NCBI GenBank assembly: GCA_029265085.1
Contig: JAJUJY010000031.1
Location: 1-31,530 of the forward strand
Length of the DNA stretch: 31,530 nt
Direction: 5' to 3'
From: Chloroflexota bacterium
GTDB taxonomy: Bacteria > Chloroflexota > Anaerolineae > Anaerolineales > Anaerolineaceae
Within the stretch, counting starts at the first letter, position 1; each line of letters opens with the position of its first letter. Under the pieces are notes generated by a model that ran no database searches, was not told where the DNA came from, and worked only from the letters and a program-made list of their open reading frames with translations. Positions 23,533 to 31,272 of this stretch are shown piece by piece. A program made the translations under genes and the position numbers.

Positions 23533-25176
23533 TTAATTACCTTTTTCGCGGACTGGTTTACGGACCAGACGAGCAATCAAGGCAGCAATGCCTGCATACA
23601 ATAATCCTACGGCGCAAACAATGAGAATTTGCACCAGGCAGAAAACAGCCAGGAAATGCACGCCCAGTTCAGGCAAAGCCCAGGTGACAAACAGGCCGTT
23701 GAGGGCAAAATGGTTGAGCACCGGCAAGGCCAGCAGGTAAATGGTTACCAGTGCCAGGTCGAGAGTGCGGCGGGCAGCCTGAGCGCTGCCAGCGGTGAAG
23801 AGCTTTTCGCGCCAGGCAAGCAGCAGCCAGCCAACCAGGAGGCTGACTGCACCGGTGATCACTGTGAATAAGATCAGCCAGGTTTGGCCGTCTAATGCGC
23901 TGTACGAATAACTGCGCCCTTCCAGTACAGCCCAACGCAGGTTGTAGATTAGTAGATAAAGCGCAGCCCCTGCCAATAACCAGCGAATTTCCTTCCAGGG
24001 ACGGCGGATCAGAATGGCAAAGGGGATCAAGGCCAGCACAATGGCAATCAGGGTGCGCGGTAAGCGTTCGGCATTCAGGCGGGACTGCCGCAAGGACTGC
24101 ATTGCAGCCAGCGGGCCGGTAGTATCTGCCGGGATGGGTTTGCCAATTGCCGATGCATAGGCAGCCAGCAGAGCTTGCTGTTGGACTGGGGTTTGGGCTG
24201 CGATGTTGGCGAGTGTTGTTTGTGAGAGGTTGAGCATCTCGGTTAAAACCCGCCCCTGGCTGGAAGCAGGCAGGTTTGTGCCGAGCAGGGCAGCAATGGT
24301 GGGTGCAACATCCACCATTTGCATATCGGCATATTGGCCGGGTTTTACGGATGCGCCGACCAGCACAAACGGCTCGACCATTGTAACGGGATCATGCCCG
24401 CCGTGGCCGCCAATATCAATTTGACCGTGATCGCTGACCAGCAGCAGGGTATCTTGAGAAAGGTCCAGTTTGGCGGCAATTTCGGCTAACATCGCATCAG
24501 CGCGGGCGGCGGCGGCGTTCCAATTTGGGCTGTGCGGACCGCCTTCATGGTGCCCGGCATAATCGATCTGGTCGATGTGGATCAAGACAAGCTGGTATTG
24601 GGGATCATCCAGCCATTGCAGCGCGGCATCCACTACTTCGCGGTCCGCGGCATTATCCTCACCGGGTGTATAAAAGCCTGCATCCACTGCCGCTGTTGGG
24701 ATCAGCTTTTCGAACCAATTGTAGCCGGAGACGGCGGTGATTAACCCGGCACGTTTTGCGGCGGAAAACACGTCATCCTGGGTATAAACGGGAGTGTTTT
24801 CATAGGAAGCGTTAAACATCGGGCTGTCATTGATATCCGGCCAGGCACCGGTCAGCAGTGTAGCCCAACCCGGATCAGAAAATGAAGGCGGCTGGCTGTG
24901 CATGGTCGCAGATGCGCCCTGGGCACGGAGTTGATTGAAAACCGGCATTACTTCAGCGTTTGCTGACGTGTCAGCCCGCAGCGCGTCAAAAAGAACCACA
25001 ACCAGCCTGCGGGTGGCGGGTTCACCCAGCGGTTGGCCGGGCGCTGGGGGTGTATTGTGCAGCGGAGAACGGTAATCACTGATGGATGAAAACATGCCCA
25101 TCGCGATAAAATAGGCTCCGGCGGCTAACGCAAGGAATCCGATAATGCGCAGAATGATGGATAAGGGTGATTTCAT
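23533..25176 (-). CDS. Membrane-anchored alkaline-phosphatase-superfamily protein
   Basis: A 547-residue protein of the type I phosphodiesterase/nucleotide pyrophosphatase branch. An N-terminal membrane anchor (IILRIIGFLALAAGAYFIAM) is followed by the extracytoplasmic catalytic domain: VVVLFDALRAD (first metal site), PSFSDPGWATLLTG (nucleophile region), LIHIDQIDYAGHH, and LVSDHGQIDIGGHGGHDP (remaining metal ligands). From about residue 365 onward four to five membrane segments follow. This layout resembles GPI/phosphoethanolamine-type transferases and phosphodiesterases acting on envelope lipids or glycans. The ATG at 25176 places the signal anchor at the N-terminus, but its ribosome binding site is weak (AGGCAG) and starts at 25221 or 25245 cannot be excluded. 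The substrate is unknown. Confidence 0.82.
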   Translation of the reverse strand: MKSPLSIILRIIGFLALAAGAYFIAMGMFSSISDYRSPLHNTPPAPGQPLGEPATRRLVVVLFDALRADTSANAEVMPVFNQLRAQGASATMHSQPPSFSDPGWATLLTGAWPDINDSPMFNASYENTPVYTQDDVFSAAKRAGLITAVSGYNWFEKLIPTAAVDAGFYTPGEDNAADREVVDAALQWLDDPQYQLVLIHIDQIDYAGHHEGGPHSPNWNAAAARADAMLAEIAAKLDLSQDTLLLVSDHGQIDIGGHGGHDPVTMVEPFVLVGASVKPGQYADMQMVDVAPTIAALLGTNLPASSQGRVLTEMLNLSQTTLANIAAQTPVQQQALLAAYASAIGKPIPADTTGPLAAMQSLRQSRLNAERLPRTLIAIVLALIPFAILIRRPWKEIRWLLAGAALYLLIYNLRWAVLEGRSYSYSALDGQTWLILFTVITGAVSLLVGWLLLAWREKLFTAGSAQAARRTLDLALVTIYLLALPVLNHFALNGLFVTWALPELGVHFLAVFCLVQILIVCAVGLLYAGIAALIARLVRKPVREKGN

Positions 25177-25279
25177 GGGCTGCCTGATATTGGGTTTAAA
25201 GAATAGTTTTATTATATCCATCAACAGGGTGTTTTGAAGGTTCAATCTTTATTGCCTGAAAAACTGTGATTGCCTGGGT

Positions 25280-25325
25280 AAAAAAGAACACCCCGGCTGA
25301 ACAGGTTCACTCCAGGGCGTTCTTT
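25280..25325 (-). terminator. Terminator after the DUF4342 gene
   Basis: On the minus strand AAAGAACGCCC pairs with GGGTGTTCTTT around a loop of about 21 bases, followed by further T residues. It lies 20 bases past the DUF4342 stop and before the phosphodiesterase gene. Confidence 0.78.
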
Positions 25326-25344
25326 GGTTATTTTCGAAAAGGAT

Positions 25345-25596
25345 TTAATCTGCTTTTTCAACCACGATGGTCAGGTTGGCAGCCAGGGCGGCAATTGCGC
25401 CGACTGCAGCCCACACCGGCAGCAGTAATGCCCCAACGACCCCGAGGGTCAACGGGATTTCAATCAGAGTTTCTGATTTTTCGTTTTTAATGATGATCCG
25501 GCGGATATTCCCTTCGTGCAAGATTTCTTTTAATTTGGCAACCAACTGCTCGCCAGTAACGCGAAATTCTTCATAACGGACATTTTCTTCGCTCAT
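25345..25596 (-). CDS. DUF4342 domain protein
   Basis: An 82-residue protein that is nearly all DUF4342. A charged N-terminal part (EEFRVTGEQLVAKLKEILHE, then GNIRRIIIKN) leads into a Gly/Ala/Leu-rich hydrophobic C-terminus (IPLTLGVVGALLLPVWAAVGAIAALA) that probably inserts in or lies on the membrane. The domain is widespread in bacteria and often occurs alone or with ubiquitin-like or chaperone-like modules, but its function is not known to me. The ATG at 25596 follows AAGGAG by 8 bases; a longer frame to 25632 adds a non-conserved tail. It is transcribed alone, with its own terminator. Confidence 0.85.
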   Translation of the reverse strand: MSEENVRYEEFRVTGEQLVAKLKEILHEGNIRRIIIKNEKSETLIEIPLTLGVVGALLLPVWAAVGAIAALAANLTIVVEKAD

Positions 25597-25700
25597 GTTT
25601 TCACTCCTTGGATTGAGACTGGACTCCATCATTACCTGATTTTGCCCAACAATAATTAACTCTATCTTATAGTACGCATAGCGGAAGAAAAAGTTGTGCT

Positions 25701-26330
25701 CTAAAGCATTCGCCTGCCAAGTACGTCATACGCCTCAATTTCAAGTTGGGCTGAAGGGGTCTGCGGGTAATCTTCTGCAAACAGGCTCCAGATCATCGAG
25801 TCGTGCCAGTCATCTCTGCTGTAAGGGAAGCGTTTCCGCAGAGTGGCTTCATAGGTGTAGCCAAGTTTAGGCGGCACGGCTGCGCTGCCGGTGTTTTGCG
25901 GATTCATATGGATTTCCATCCGGCGTACATGGTGCAGTTCAAAAGCAACTTTTGTCAGCGCAGCGGCAGTTTCGGTGGCCAGACCCTGGCGGGTGTAGCG
26001 TTGGCTGATCCAATAACCAATTTCAAGAGCTTCTGAACCAACTCGCGGGTGCAGACCGGTACCGCCGAGTACTTCGGTCTCACTGCGGTTGAAAATGCCG
26101 TAGATGTAATTTTGATCCAGATCGAACTCGGCGCGGAAACGGCGCAGACGTTGTGCTTTGGTTTCGACTAGCTCTGGTTCGTATTGTGCCCAGGGCATGT
26201 ACGGCAGAAGATGATCGATGTTTTCGTCAATCGCTGCCTTAAGCAAGGGAGCGTCTTGCGGGTTCCAGCAGCGGATGACCAGCCGGGGGGTAATAATGCG
26301 GTATGCAGGCCATTTGATCTCTTCGGTCAT
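25701..26330 (-). CDS. GNAT N-acetyltransferase, RimJ/RimL-like
   Basis: A 209-residue GNAT-fold enzyme. The opening ITPRLVIRCWNPQDAPLLKAAI is the usual RimJ/RimL-type strand-helix, IGYWISQRYTRQGLATETAAALTKVAF contains the acetyl-CoA pyrophosphate-binding RQGLAT loop, and RRMEIHMNPQNTGSAAVPPKLGYTYEATLR is the C-terminal block (the expected asparagine and the KLGY motif are kept). Family members acetylate ribosomal protein N-termini or small amines; no specific substrate is indicated. It lies 13 bases after the nitroreductase gene on the same strand and is probably co-transcribed with it. Confidence 0.88.
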   Translation of the reverse strand: MTEEIKWPAYRIITPRLVIRCWNPQDAPLLKAAIDENIDHLLPYMPWAQYEPELVETKAQRLRRFRAEFDLDQNYIYGIFNRSETEVLGGTGLHPRVGSEALEIGYWISQRYTRQGLATETAAALTKVAFELHHVRRMEIHMNPQNTGSAAVPPKLGYTYEATLRKRFPYSRDDWHDSMIWSLFAEDYPQTPSAQLEIEAYDVLGRRML

Positions 26331-26343
26331 GGTTTATGGTTCC

Positions 26344-26913
26344 TTAATCGATAAGAATATCATCTACACGGCGTTTGGGTACATGGTGAATCTGCAGCGC
26401 ATCACGCCAATATTTAATGCTGCCGTCTGGGGCAATTTCATCGATTACAACTTCTTCTTTGGGTTTGCCGAGTGCCAGCACCAGCAGGATTTCATAGCGT
26501 TCCTCCAGGTTTAACAGTCGGCGCAGCTCTTCCCGCTGAATGGTGGCGATAATGCAGCCCCCCAGTTCTTTTTCGACAGCGCCGAGTAAAATGCTTTGCG
26601 CGGCAATGCCGTGATCTACGCCAAAGGCTGCGCTAATTTCTTTATCGCCCAGGATGATGATATAAGCGGCAGGGCGCTCGCCTTCCACCGGCCCAGGCCA
26701 GTCCGTCAGGTAGCCTGCCCAGCCCAGCAGAGGAAAAATCTTTGCATTGAGCTCGAGGTCGCTAACCAGCTTGTATTTCAGCGGTTGAACATTGCGCCCG
26801 GATGGTGATAGCCGGGCCAGGTTGACCAGATCGCGTAAGGTTTCCAGGGAAACAGGCACATCCTGGTAAAAACGCCGGTAACTACGATTTTTCCGGACAA
26901 GTTCTTCAATCAT
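26344..26913 (-). CDS. Nitroreductase-family flavoprotein
   Basis: A 189-residue FMN-dependent NAD(P)H oxidoreductase of the nitroreductase fold. The N-terminal IEELVRKNRSYRRFYQDVPV contains the arginines that contact FMN phosphate. LARLSPSGRNVQPLKYKLV matches the second FMN segment, FGVDHGIAAQSILLGAVEKELGGCII the dimer-interface helix, and LALGKPKE the terminal block. The central GEKxxK region is short, so this is one of the compact members. It reduces quinones, nitro compounds or similar acceptors; the natural substrate is unknown. GGGAGG precedes the ATG by 6 bases. It leads a two-gene unit with the GNAT gene. Confidence 0.9.
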   Translation of the reverse strand: MIEELVRKNRSYRRFYQDVPVSLETLRDLVNLARLSPSGRNVQPLKYKLVSDLELNAKIFPLLGWAGYLTDWPGPVEGERPAAYIIILGDKEISAAFGVDHGIAAQSILLGAVEKELGGCIIATIQREELRRLLNLEERYEILLVLALGKPKEEVVIDEIAPDGSIKYWRDALQIHHVPKRRVDDILID

Positions 26914-26967
26914 TGCTGCCCTCCCAAAAGATGAAAATGGAAATGCTTTTGTTATTATATGCGCAAA

Positions 26968-29013
26968 TTAGCCGGGTTGTGCCGGGGTGATTTCCATCAA
27001 GAAGAAGCTTAAGGGCGGTAAGTAAACTTCTACCTCGGCTTGTTGCGTTGTGTAATGGGTTTCTGCCTGTGCGTTGAAATCAATAAAATGGACTTGCAGA
27101 GGCGGGTCGTTCGGCAGCAGTCCGCGCAAACCGAGTGTCAGCATCTGAGGATAGCCTTCGGCTTCTCCCTGCTCCAGGGCAATCACGGAGACCAACAGGC
27201 GGTTTTGATGCCGAAATACCCACCAGGCTGTGGTATCGGAGACAAAACTGCGGACTTTTTCTGCGGACGCAAGAATATCGCGAAAGCGGTCATAGATATC
27301 TTCCAGGAAGTGGTAGCTGTTAAGATAGGCGGCATCACTGACCCAGTTGAGATTAGCATCGCTGATGTTGGCCTGGAACAGCCCGTAGGACAGATCTTGC
27401 GCGCCTATCACTTCGTATTTAGGACGGCGGGCTTTACCGCTGCTGATGAAGCGGGAAACAAAATGACGCAAGCGCATGCGGGCACAGCCCATACGTTGAA
27501 TGAGCGGTTGACCCCACAGGTATGGATTGCCGGTATCGTGGGTATCGACACAGAACGTCACCGCAAAACGAACAGGCCGCTGCTGGTTGAGCGTGGAGAG
27601 CTGCTCTTGCAGCCGGAAGCTTTTTTCCATTAAACCGCGGTCAATGCGCGAGAGCATGTCGTCTCCCAGCATCAAGTCAAAACCGACTTGAGCGTATGGC
27701 TCAATTTCATTGCCCATGCGCTCTGCCAAATTGCCAATATATGGGAAATCCGGTGTTTTACTGCTGCGAATACATTCTGCCAGCACGGCTGGTGTGGGGC
27801 GGTCTGAGGCGGGAAGCTCCCAATTATCCTGGTGGATTGAATCAAAGATGTGGTCAACCGAGTCATAGCGGACAAAGTCGAAGCCAAATTCGTCACGCCA
27901 ATAAGAAAAAGCGGAGGTGTACAGTTCCTGCCCGGCCGGATCCGGTTGAGGTGGCTGGTCTGTGTCAGGCGGTTGGTTGATTTTTAATCCATGATAAAAC
28001 CGAAAGGGGGTGGCGATGTGATAGGCATAATTTGAATGATCTTCCCCTGCGCGGCTCAGATAGGTAAAGCGAGGGTAGTGCCCTTGATGGTTAAAACCGG
28101 CATAAGCAGGCAGCCCATCCGCACTCCATACCTGGGCTGGAATCGTCCAGTAGCCGGCTTCGATGAGCTCCATGACCAAATGTTGAAATGTCTGAAGCTT
28201 CTTTTGCCGTAAATTTAGAGGATCATTGAAAGCGAATTCTAACGTGTCCAGGCCGGTCAGGTGCAAAGTTCGGCGGGTGCGTTGGCTGATTTCATGGGCA
28301 ATTTGGGTCTGGATATCAGGCTGGAGCATGGTTTCTATCGCCATGCCGCCGGCAAGCTGGTCTGGATTTTCAGCCAATTTAATCCAACGAAAGCATTCAG
28401 GCTGCTGTACGGCTGTAATGGAGAATTGGGCTGTATGCGGTTCCAAATCAAACCCAACGGCCATACCGGTTAAATGAGCTGCTTCCACCAGTGCTTTTAA
28501 CTGCTGTTCAGCAGAAAATTCCAGGCCAGCAAGATGTGTGTCAGTAATTTGCAGTGCAATGGAGCGCAGGCTTTGGACAGCATAAATGGTTTGAAAATCA
28601 TACAGGGTGAAGGGACCAAGATGAATGGCGTTCACTCGTAAGATAGGCAGCAGTTTAGCAGCCTGGATGGGCGTTCCGGGAGTGTTTCCCTGGCCAGTGG
28701 CTCGAATATTGATAAAACAAAAATCCGCGTCAGCCATCCACCCGGAATTTGCGCGATTCGCTACCGGGCTTTGGGTAGAGCGAACATCTGCCAGCCGCCG
28801 GTAAAAATCGATGATGACGCGGTCAGGCAGTTCCAGCATTTCCTTGCAGGTATGCCGGAGGCTGCCTCTGGATTGGTATTCCGCAAAGAGCTGCGCGGCT
28901 TGCTCCGCATCTGCTCCATCAACCGGATTGAGCCGGGCAAGCGTATGCCACAACGATTGGGTTGGCTTGATCAAACGATACTCCCTCGGATGATTTTTAA
29001 CTGTCAGGTTCAT
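26968..29013 (-). CDS. Divergent GH13 alpha-amylase-superfamily protein
   Basis: A 681-residue cytoplasmic protein with no signal peptide, apparently a TIM-barrel enzyme related to GH13. Conserved region II is clear: FGFDFVRYDSVDHIFDS carries the RxDxxxH nucleophile pattern. Region IV is FCVDTHDTGNP, keeping the HD pair although the usual Asn is Thr. Region I appears as GFDLEPHTAQFS, shorter than the common DxxxNH. NLAERMGNEIEPYAQVGFD is a candidate region III with a general-acid Glu. The first 100 residues (YRLIKPTQSLWHTLARLNPVDGAD) are a family-specific helical extension, and a beta-rich C-terminal domain follows from about 610. The substrate is probably an alpha-glucan or short alpha-glucoside, by family inference. 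It is divergent from the methyltransferase gene by 54 bases. Confidence 0.6.
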   Translation of the reverse strand: MNLTVKNHPREYRLIKPTQSLWHTLARLNPVDGADAEQAAQLFAEYQSRGSLRHTCKEMLELPDRVIIDFYRRLADVRSTQSPVANRANSGWMADADFCFINIRATGQGNTPGTPIQAAKLLPILRVNAIHLGPFTLYDFQTIYAVQSLRSIALQITDTHLAGLEFSAEQQLKALVEAAHLTGMAVGFDLEPHTAQFSITAVQQPECFRWIKLAENPDQLAGGMAIETMLQPDIQTQIAHEISQRTRRTLHLTGLDTLEFAFNDPLNLRQKKLQTFQHLVMELIEAGYWTIPAQVWSADGLPAYAGFNHQGHYPRFTYLSRAGEDHSNYAYHIATPFRFYHGLKINQPPDTDQPPQPDPAGQELYTSAFSYWRDEFGFDFVRYDSVDHIFDSIHQDNWELPASDRPTPAVLAECIRSSKTPDFPYIGNLAERMGNEIEPYAQVGFDLMLGDDMLSRIDRGLMEKSFRLQEQLSTLNQQRPVRFAVTFCVDTHDTGNPYLWGQPLIQRMGCARMRLRHFVSRFISSGKARRPKYEVIGAQDLSYGLFQANISDANLNWVSDAAYLNSYHFLEDIYDRFRDILASAEKVRSFVSDTTAWWVFRHQNRLLVSVIALEQGEAEGYPQMLTLGLRGLLPNDPPLQVHFIDFNAQAETHYTTQQAEVEVYLPPLSFFLMEITPAQPG

Positions 29014-29052
29014 ATTTTACTCGAATTGGGCTTCCCTGACGGCTGTGTCGGC

Positions 29053-29058
29053 TATAAT
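29053..29058 (+). promoter_or_regulatory. -10 element placing transcription start at the RlmI-like start codon
   Basis: A perfect TATAAT lies 9 bases before the ATG at 29068. Expected transcription start (about 29064-29066) would leave only 2-4 bases of leader. No Shine-Dalgarno motif is present in that interval, and no -35 match to the consensus is seen at 17 bases. The pattern implies a leaderless mRNA. Confidence 0.5.
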
Positions 29059-29067
29059 TCAATCAAG

Positions 29068-30108
29068 ATGAAACAAGTTTCCTCTTTTCACGCATTGAGA
29101 GACCGATTGGCCATTGCGCTGCATGCTCGCCGTAATCTCCTGGATGAGTCATGGGAGACGGCGCTGCGGCTGTTTAACGGTTTTTATGAAGGCTGCCCGG
29201 AACTGGTGGTTGATCTGTATGGGCGAACGCTGGTCTTTTTTAATTATGCGGATTCACCGGATGAATTTGCTCCGCTGGTAGTGATGGCTCAATCCTGGTT
29301 TCTAGAAAAACTCCCTGGAATTGAATCAGTGCTGGTGAAAACGCGCAAATCAGCCAACCTGTCTGAGCGGCAGGGCGTGTTAACTTTTGGGGAAACCGTT
29401 GCACGCAAGGTGCGCGAGCAGGGGGTCTGGTATGCTTTGGATTTGCAGATGAACCAGGACGCCAGCTTTTATCTGGATACGCGCCTTTTGCGGCGTTGGA
29501 TGAAGGAAAATGCAGCCGGGAAAACTGTCTTGAATACATTTGCTTACACCGGCAGCCTGGGTGCGGCAGCGCTGGCAGGTGGTGCCGCGCGCGTGGTGCA
29601 AACCGATTTAAATCGCAATTATCTTAATCTGGCCAAAACCACCTGTACATTAAATGGTTTTCCCATCCGGAAAGCGGATTTTTTGACCAATGATTTTTAT
29701 CGCCAGGCTGCAATTTTTAAACAGGCAGGCCAATTATTCGACCTGGTTATCTTGGATGCACCCTATTTCTCGGTTACCCAGGCGGGACGGGTGGATTTAA
29801 TTCATGAGTTTGAGAAGCTAATCAATAAATTACGCCCGCTGGTGGCTCATCAAGGCCGCTTGGTGGCGATTAATAATGCTTTGTTTTTGAGCGGGGCAGA
29901 ATTGATGGATACCATTCAGTCCATTTGCGCAGGAGGATATGTTCACCTGGAGCAAACGATTTCTGTTCCGGATGATATTACAGGCTACCCGGAAACCCGA
30001 GTCAGCCTGCCGCCTGCGGACCCGGCTCCGTTTAATCATCCCACCAAAATCAGTGTGCTGCGTGTGACGCGCAAGGATGAGCGGACCAGCAACACCGCTT
30101 TAGGCTAA
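29068..30108 (+). CDS. RlmI-like class I SAM-dependent RNA methyltransferase without PUA domain
   Basis: A 346-residue methyltransferase of the RlmI/YccW group that modifies rRNA cytosine in better-studied members. The central domain includes NGFYEGCPELVVDLYG, DLQMNQDASFYLDTRLLRRW (the counterpart of the family's GFYLDQR), the SAM-binding VLNTFAYTGSLGAAALAGGA and TDLNRNYLNLA, and the motif-IV-like LVILDAPYFS, where the usual DPP is DAP. The roughly 75-residue N-terminal PUA RNA-binding domain of RlmI is missing: the protein starts where the second domain would begin. The ATG at 29068 is the only start compatible with the fold and lies 9 bases after TATAAT. The longer frame to 28771 runs antisense through the GH13-like gene. 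Its last 4 bases overlap the convergent HD gene. Confidence 0.83.
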   Translation: MKQVSSFHALRDRLAIALHARRNLLDESWETALRLFNGFYEGCPELVVDLYGRTLVFFNYADSPDEFAPLVVMAQSWFLEKLPGIESVLVKTRKSANLSERQGVLTFGETVARKVREQGVWYALDLQMNQDASFYLDTRLLRRWMKENAAGKTVLNTFAYTGSLGAAALAGGAARVVQTDLNRNYLNLAKTTCTLNGFPIRKADFLTNDFYRQAAIFKQAGQLFDLVILDAPYFSVTQAGRVDLIHEFEKLINKLRPLVAHQGRLVAINNALFLSGAELMDTIQSICAGGYVHLEQTISVPDDITGYPETRVSLPPADPAPFNHPTKISVLRVTRKDERTSNTALG

Positions 30109-30668
30109 AGCATTCCACCCGTTTCTTCAAGCAACTGCTCTACTATTTTTTGCATCCTTTGGGCTCGTTCAGCGGCGATTTGCTTGGCAGCGGGCAGGGT
30201 CAGCGATGGAGGAATATTTTCGATCCGGGATCGAATCCGGCGCACCACTTTGCTTAAGTCTTTTGGCCCCCAGGTAAATTCTCGCGCAAGGCCGGTCGCG
30301 CCGAGCAAGTCCAGGCAGTCGGCTTCTCGCAGCAGCAGCGCTTCCACAGAGCGAGGCGGCGCAGAACGGTAATCGTGGAGTTCGATTGCCTCCAGGATGA
30401 TTTCCACTTGCTGCGGGGTTAATTCCATTTGGGGCAAAATTTCCTGTTCAGCGATCTGTCGTGAAATCACTGGATGCGATGCACCGGGCTGCGCATAACA
30501 TGGAAAAGCACCCCAATCATGCAGATAGGCTGCAATGGTCAGCGCATGGCGGTCAAATGGCAGATCGCCAGCGATCTGGTCGATTAATTTTAAGATGCGC
30601 TGTGTGTGGCTGATTGCCCAGCCATCTCCTTTAAGGATCGTCATTTCAATGAGGGTGTCTAGATTCAT
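30105..30668 (-). CDS. HD-domain metal-dependent phosphohydrolase
   Basis: A 187-residue soluble protein with the HD-superfamily ligand series: His in ISHTQRILKLID, the signature HD in AAYLHDWG, His in GASHPVISRQIAE, His in ELHDYRS, and the distal Asp in READCLDLLG. Members hydrolyse phosphate from nucleotides or related small molecules; this minimal form has no GAF, response-regulator or synthetase domain to narrow the role. It lies head-to-tail convergent with the RlmI-like gene, overlapping by 4 bases, and about 100 bases after the VOC gene on its own strand with no terminator in between. Read-through from the regulated VOC promoter is therefore possible. Confidence 0.83.
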   Translation of the reverse strand: MNLDTLIEMTILKGDGWAISHTQRILKLIDQIAGDLPFDRHALTIAAYLHDWGAFPCYAQPGASHPVISRQIAEQEILPQMELTPQQVEIILEAIELHDYRSAPPRSVEALLLREADCLDLLGATGLAREFTWGPKDLSKVVRRIRSRIENIPPSLTLPAAKQIAAERAQRMQKIVEQLLEETGGML

Positions 30669-30771
30669 ATCCCTGTCTCAGGCGGATGTCTGTCGTTTGA
30701 ATTCTTCTGGTGTGGATTCGATGGTATTGCTGGCTGGGCATAATATTTTCCAGAATCTGTTTCCAACCGGA

Positions 30772-31140
30772 TCATCCACTTGCGGCAAATTGGATGCGGT
30801 TGCCATCCGGGTCATAAAATGTGCCCAGGCTGACCACGCCGGGGATCCCCACAACGTCATCGCATTTGACTCCTTTGGCGCGCAGCACGTCAGTGACCTT
30901 TTGGGCATCATCCACCGTTAAGGTGGCTGTTGCGCCGCCGTTATGCGGGGGTGTGGTGCTGGGGTCATCCCAGCGATTAATGGCGATGTGCGCTTCATTT
31001 TCCAGGCCAAATTCCATCCAGCCCATCGCCTCGTCTAGATAAGCGACTGGCCACTCTAAGACATCGGTGTAGAACTGTTTTGCTTTCTCCCAGTCCGTGA
31101 CGTAGTAATACACCACATTTACATTTTTAAACATTGACAT
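30772..31140 (-). CDS. VOC-family (glyoxalase/bleomycin-resistance fold) protein
   Basis: A 122-residue VOC superfamily protein made of two beta-alpha-beta-beta-beta modules. VVYYYVTDWEKAKQFYTDVLEW is the first module, and the second ends with LGTFYDPDGNRIQFAASG, the family's usual C-terminal block. Candidate metal ligands include the His in EAHIAINRW and Glu residues in module one, but a complete catalytic set is not certain, so it could be an enzyme or a binding protein for a small molecule. AGGAG lies 9 bases before the ATG. Directly upstream are a good promoter and a perfect 12-bp inverted repeat, so expression is probably controlled by a ligand-sensing repressor that is not encoded in this window. 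Confidence 0.87.
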   Translation of the reverse strand: MSMFKNVNVVYYYVTDWEKAKQFYTDVLEWPVAYLDEAMGWMEFGLENEAHIAINRWDDPSTTPPHNGGATATLTVDDAQKVTDVLRAKGVKCDDVVGIPGVVSLGTFYDPDGNRIQFAASG

Positions 31141-31162
31141 AGTTCACGCTCCTGTTAAGAAG

Positions 31163-31196
31163 AATTGTTAATAGAAAATATATTCTATTAACAATT
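31163..31196. promoter_or_regulatory. Perfect 12-bp inverted repeat, probable repressor operator
   Basis: AATTGTTAATAG and CTATTAACAATT are exact reverse complements separated by 10 AT-only bases. The element begins four bases downstream of the -10 box and ends 22 bases before the VOC start codon. Occupancy here would block initiation or clearance. Confidence 0.7.
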
Positions 31197-31199
31197 TCT

Positions 31200-31227
31200 A
31201 TTATAGATAAATATTATCATATTACAA
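31200..31227 (-). promoter_or_regulatory. Sigma-70-like promoter of the VOC gene
   Basis: On the minus strand TTGTAA (31222-31227), 16 bases, then TATAAT (31200-31205). The predicted start falls at the edge of the inverted repeat, leaving a leader of about 55 bases. Confidence 0.65.
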
Positions 31228-31272
31228 GCCCCCAAATCAAACAAGCGGCCTGTATTCAAATCGGTTGAATAG

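Noticed and set aside
28771..29067. Upstream extension of the RlmI-like frame (99 extra codons)
   Set aside because: It lies antisense over the start of the GH13-like gene, its translation has no family resemblance, and the ATG at 29068 follows TATAAT and begins the recognised domain.
30678..30911. Possible frameshifted extension of the VOC protein (tail EEFKRQTSA)
   Set aside because: The VOC frame already ends with the family's normal C-terminal block; the alternative frame has no start with a ribosome binding site and only its last third looks protein-like.
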